DNA of 64,000 bases from Bubalus kerabau (taxonomy: Eukaryota > Chordata > Mammalia > Artiodactyla > Bovidae). The stretch is from positions 1,116,001-1,180,000 of the forward strand of contig NW_026577928.1 in the NCBI RefSeq assembly GCF_029407905.1, in the 5' to 3' direction. Of this stretch, positions 61,941-64,000 are shown piece by piece. Position 1 is the stretch's first letter. Each line of letters begins with the position of its first letter. A program made the position numbers and the translations under genes. The notes below the pieces were generated by a model. The model made no database searches. It had not been told where the DNA came from and saw nothing but the letters and a program-made list of their open reading frames with translations.

Positions 61941-63668
61941 AACTGGGACTGCGTGGAGCAGGGAACCAAGTATTCCGCCGTCTGTTGGCACATTCTCGGA
62001 GCTCCCCAACCTGGCGGTCGCAGAAAGGCCTTGCCTTTGGGGTCAAGGCCTTTACCGCTCCACCCCTCTGCTGAAAAATCTCAGAGTCTGCGCGGTTTTT
62101 CCAAGCAGCCTAGTGTCCGCTGGAAGTCCAAGGGACAGAACACTGAACTCTGGCCGGCTGGCCCAGCCCTCTTCTGGCACTTTGTAAGCCAGCGGGCCCT
62201 TGAGCACCTGCTGGGATGGGAAAGGGAAGGGTCCATGGATTGCACCCTAGAAACTTAGTAGGGTGCATGGATTTCAAACCCTGGTGGCCGCCCAGGCAGC
62301 AAAGAAGTGGGGAGGGCATCTTGCTGCCCTTTCATGGCAGAATCTGTGGTTGTCCAGCTGCGTGGGCCTTTTCATGAGGACCCTGTGCAATAAAAGTTTG
62401 GTGTTTTGGAACTGAATAATTAGAACGTGTAAAAGCTTTAAATTATGTGGTGGTGTAATTAAAAAACAAAACAAAACAAAACCAAGCTCCAAGTGTTTTG
62501 CAAATGGAGGTTTAAATATTGAAGGACTGTATTCCTTGCACTGTGGCATTCTATCAAGAAGTGTGCAGGATTTTTTTTTTTAAGAAAAGTGTTCAAAGTG
62601 AGGGAAACAGGAAACCCAGAGGTGCCCCTGTATTTTGGGGAAGGCCTTAGGAGGTCACTTGGAAATGCTGCTGGCTGTGCGGGAGGGGGGCAGATGGGCT
62701 GTGCAGGCTTGTCCTTTGCATGGATGTTCTTGTGTGTGGAAACCCAGCTCGGAGCCATCTCCTGATGTGTAAGAATTTCGCAGACAAACCTTGAGCTAAG
62801 CAATGCATTTTTTCCTAAGAAAATGTTTGTCTTAAGCGATGTAAATATCCTATGTATTTCCGCTAGAGTCTGGCTTCAGGTCGGTTCCCCCAAAAGGCTC
62901 AGAAGCGATTTGAACAAAACAGCATGTTTTCCTTCTAGCTTGTTCTCCTTATCTATGTTAAGGAAATGATATATTTGCCTGCAATACTGCCTTTCTTCAA
63001 GATTCATGTCAATCAAGTTTTGGCCCGGGATGACTCACCTGCTGCCAATATTATCTCAATGCCTGTCGTGGGGGAGGGGCCTGGTGCCATTCCCTGAAAC
63101 AGTTCCTTTCTTTCCTTAGCTGACTGCTAGTGCCTGTAGAATATCTGGCTAAAGACCAGCAGGGGGTACTCTTACTACCCCCCCCACCCCGCCTCGAGTC
63201 TAAGTCAGCAGCTTTCTCTATCTCTTTAATACTTTAATAACACTTGATGACACAAAAGCTCTGAGCGATCAAATCATATCAAATCTTCATTTCAGATTGA
63301 AGATGCATTCCATGGTATTGCCATCTTAAGTCTTTCCATCGTTATGGAATATCTGTCCATGTATTCAGGATAGTTTTCAGCCAGGGTGTATAATTTCCAG
63401 TGTGCCAGTCTTGTCATCCTCGTTACATCCATGGCAAAGTGTTTTATTCATGTTGATATTATTGAAAGGGAATTTTTTAAAATTCCTTTTCAGATTATTA
63501 TCTGCTAATGTATACAGATAAAACTGTGTAATCATTCATTTTTATCAGTTTGGACAGCTTGATAGTTGTCTTTAATTTCTTTACTTTCTGACACTTTAAG
63601 ATTATCCTGGGACACATATGTAATGCCTCACCCCTAAATTCAGACATGTGTTCAAAGAACTTCTGTCC
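61941..63668. other. Unique-looking AT-richer sequence, no gene identified
   Basis: I see no recognisable coding sequence. Details: CAATAAAAG at about 62388-62396 resembles a poly(A) signal. An A-rich CAAAA-type run lies at about 62461-62481, poly-T at about 62571-62581 and a C-run at about 63179-63187. If a gene starts in the CpG-rich segment, this would be its first intron or flank. Old interspersed repeats may be present but cannot be named by eye. Confidence 0.5.
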
Positions 63669-63699
63669 TTTTATTTATTTATTTATTTATTTATTTATT
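63669..63699. repeat. (TTTA)n microsatellite
   Basis: About seven uninterrupted TTTA units. Such runs are often left by the A-rich tail of a retroposon on the opposite strand, here possibly the SINE-like fragment that follows. Confidence 0.9.
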
Positions 63700-63765
63700 C
63701 TTTAACATTGAAATCGTTTTGACTATGCTGGGTGTTTGTTGCTAGATGGAAGTAGCTAGGACCTC
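63700..63765 (-). mobile_element. Possible CHR-type SINE fragment
   Basis: Directly after the TTTA run comes TTGACTATGCTGGGTGTTTG and then TTGCTAGATGG. This resembles the inverted 3' end of cetartiodactyl CHR SINEs, which read as an AT-rich tail followed by a TGACTGTGCTGGGTCTT-type sequence. The similarity is short and fades by about 63765, so the call is tentative. Confidence 0.35.
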
Positions 63766-63971
63766 TGGACTGCAGTCTCTCATCTCTTGCTGACCTCTTG
63801 TTGACCTCTGCAGAATCCTGGTAGGTGGGAGCTTGTTAGTTCCTTGTTCCTTATCAGAACCTCCTGTGGTAAGTGTTTTTCTCTTCTCTGTTGCCTGGTA
63901 AGGGTGGGTGGTCATGGGCATCCCAAAGTTGGCTAGAAGTCAATTATTTAGGCAGGCTTGTGCACAGATAT

Positions 63972-64000
63972 GGGAGAAGGCAATGGCACCCCACTCCTGG
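63972..64000 (+). mobile_element. Start of a Bov-tA/ART2A-type SINE, cut by the window end
   Basis: GGGAGAAGGCAATGGCACCC followed by CACTCCTGG matches the remembered beginning of the abundant bovid SINE (GGAGAAGGCAATGGCACCCC...). The usual segment between CACTCC and TGG seems to be missing here. Only 29 bases are visible. These SINEs are restricted to ruminants. Confidence 0.7.

Noticed and set aside
61572..62258. Open frames of 100-168 codons in and after the CpG-rich segment
   Set aside because: GC-rich DNA opens frames on both strands by chance. None resembles a known protein, and the donor-like sites at 61650 and 61934 would interrupt them.
62380..62490. CAATAAAAG followed by an A-rich run as a processed pseudogene end
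   Set aside because: No recognisable coding sequence upstream and no target-site duplication visible around the A-rich run.

Overview
This window is ruminant (Bovidae, most probably cattle-like) pericentromeric DNA, and I could not defend any protein-coding gene in it. Three lines of evidence point to a bovid. About 50 kb is a tandem satellite with a ~1.40 kb monomer rich in CTCGAG-type sub-repeats, and its outer copies carry one EcoRI site at a fixed phase; this matches bovine satellite I (the 1.715 g/cm3 satellite). A solo LTR at 52488-53785 resembles the ruminant ERVK-type LTR family BTLTR1. The window ends inside the start of a Bov-tA/ART2A-type SINE. All family names are recalled, not searched.

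Layout. Bases 1-6350 are divergent 'flank' satellite monomers, 1400-1420 bp each, full of small indels and decayed CpG. Bases ~6350-33160 are a homogenised, CpG-rich 'core' subfamily of monomers almost exactly 1405 bp long. The core contains a 4215-bp (three-monomer) tandem duplication that is nearly identical, and a second mosaic duplication at ~14.0-23.9 kb. Bases ~33160-34450 are transitional. Bases ~34450-50001 return to flank-type monomers. Within that part are an intermediate stretch (~41.6-43.9 kb), a partial monomer (~39.8-40.2 kb), a 120-bp duplication (~43.79-43.91 kb) and an isolated 1.9-kb patch of core type (~46.7-48.6 kb).

The satellite stops abruptly at ~50001. A different tandem array follows, at 50001-61510. 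It has two related half-units, here called X (~535 bp) and Y (~695 bp), forming ~1.23-kb dimers. I do not recognise it as a named family. One Y unit is split by the solo LTR, which has a perfect 6-bp target-site duplication. The array's outermost units are its most diverged ones.

The last repeat unit fades into a GC-rich, CpG-island-like segment (~61490-61940) with GC boxes, three ~117-bp repeats and two splice-donor-like sites. This could be a promoter or first exon of a gene running to the right, but no product can be identified. From there to 64000 the sequence is AT-richer and unique-looking, with short simple repeats, a possible CHR-type SINE fragment and the SINE start at the edge.

The window therefore reads as a centromere-to-arm transition: satellite, then secondary array, then the first CpG island. 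Many long open frames exist on both strands in the core satellite. They recur once per monomer and are by-products of GC-rich, stop-poor repeat sequence, so they are not annotated as genes. I found no RNA gene, CRISPR array or bacterial-type feature. The main interest lies in satellite evolution (nested duplications, subfamily layering) and in the unrecognised X/Y array next to a CpG island.
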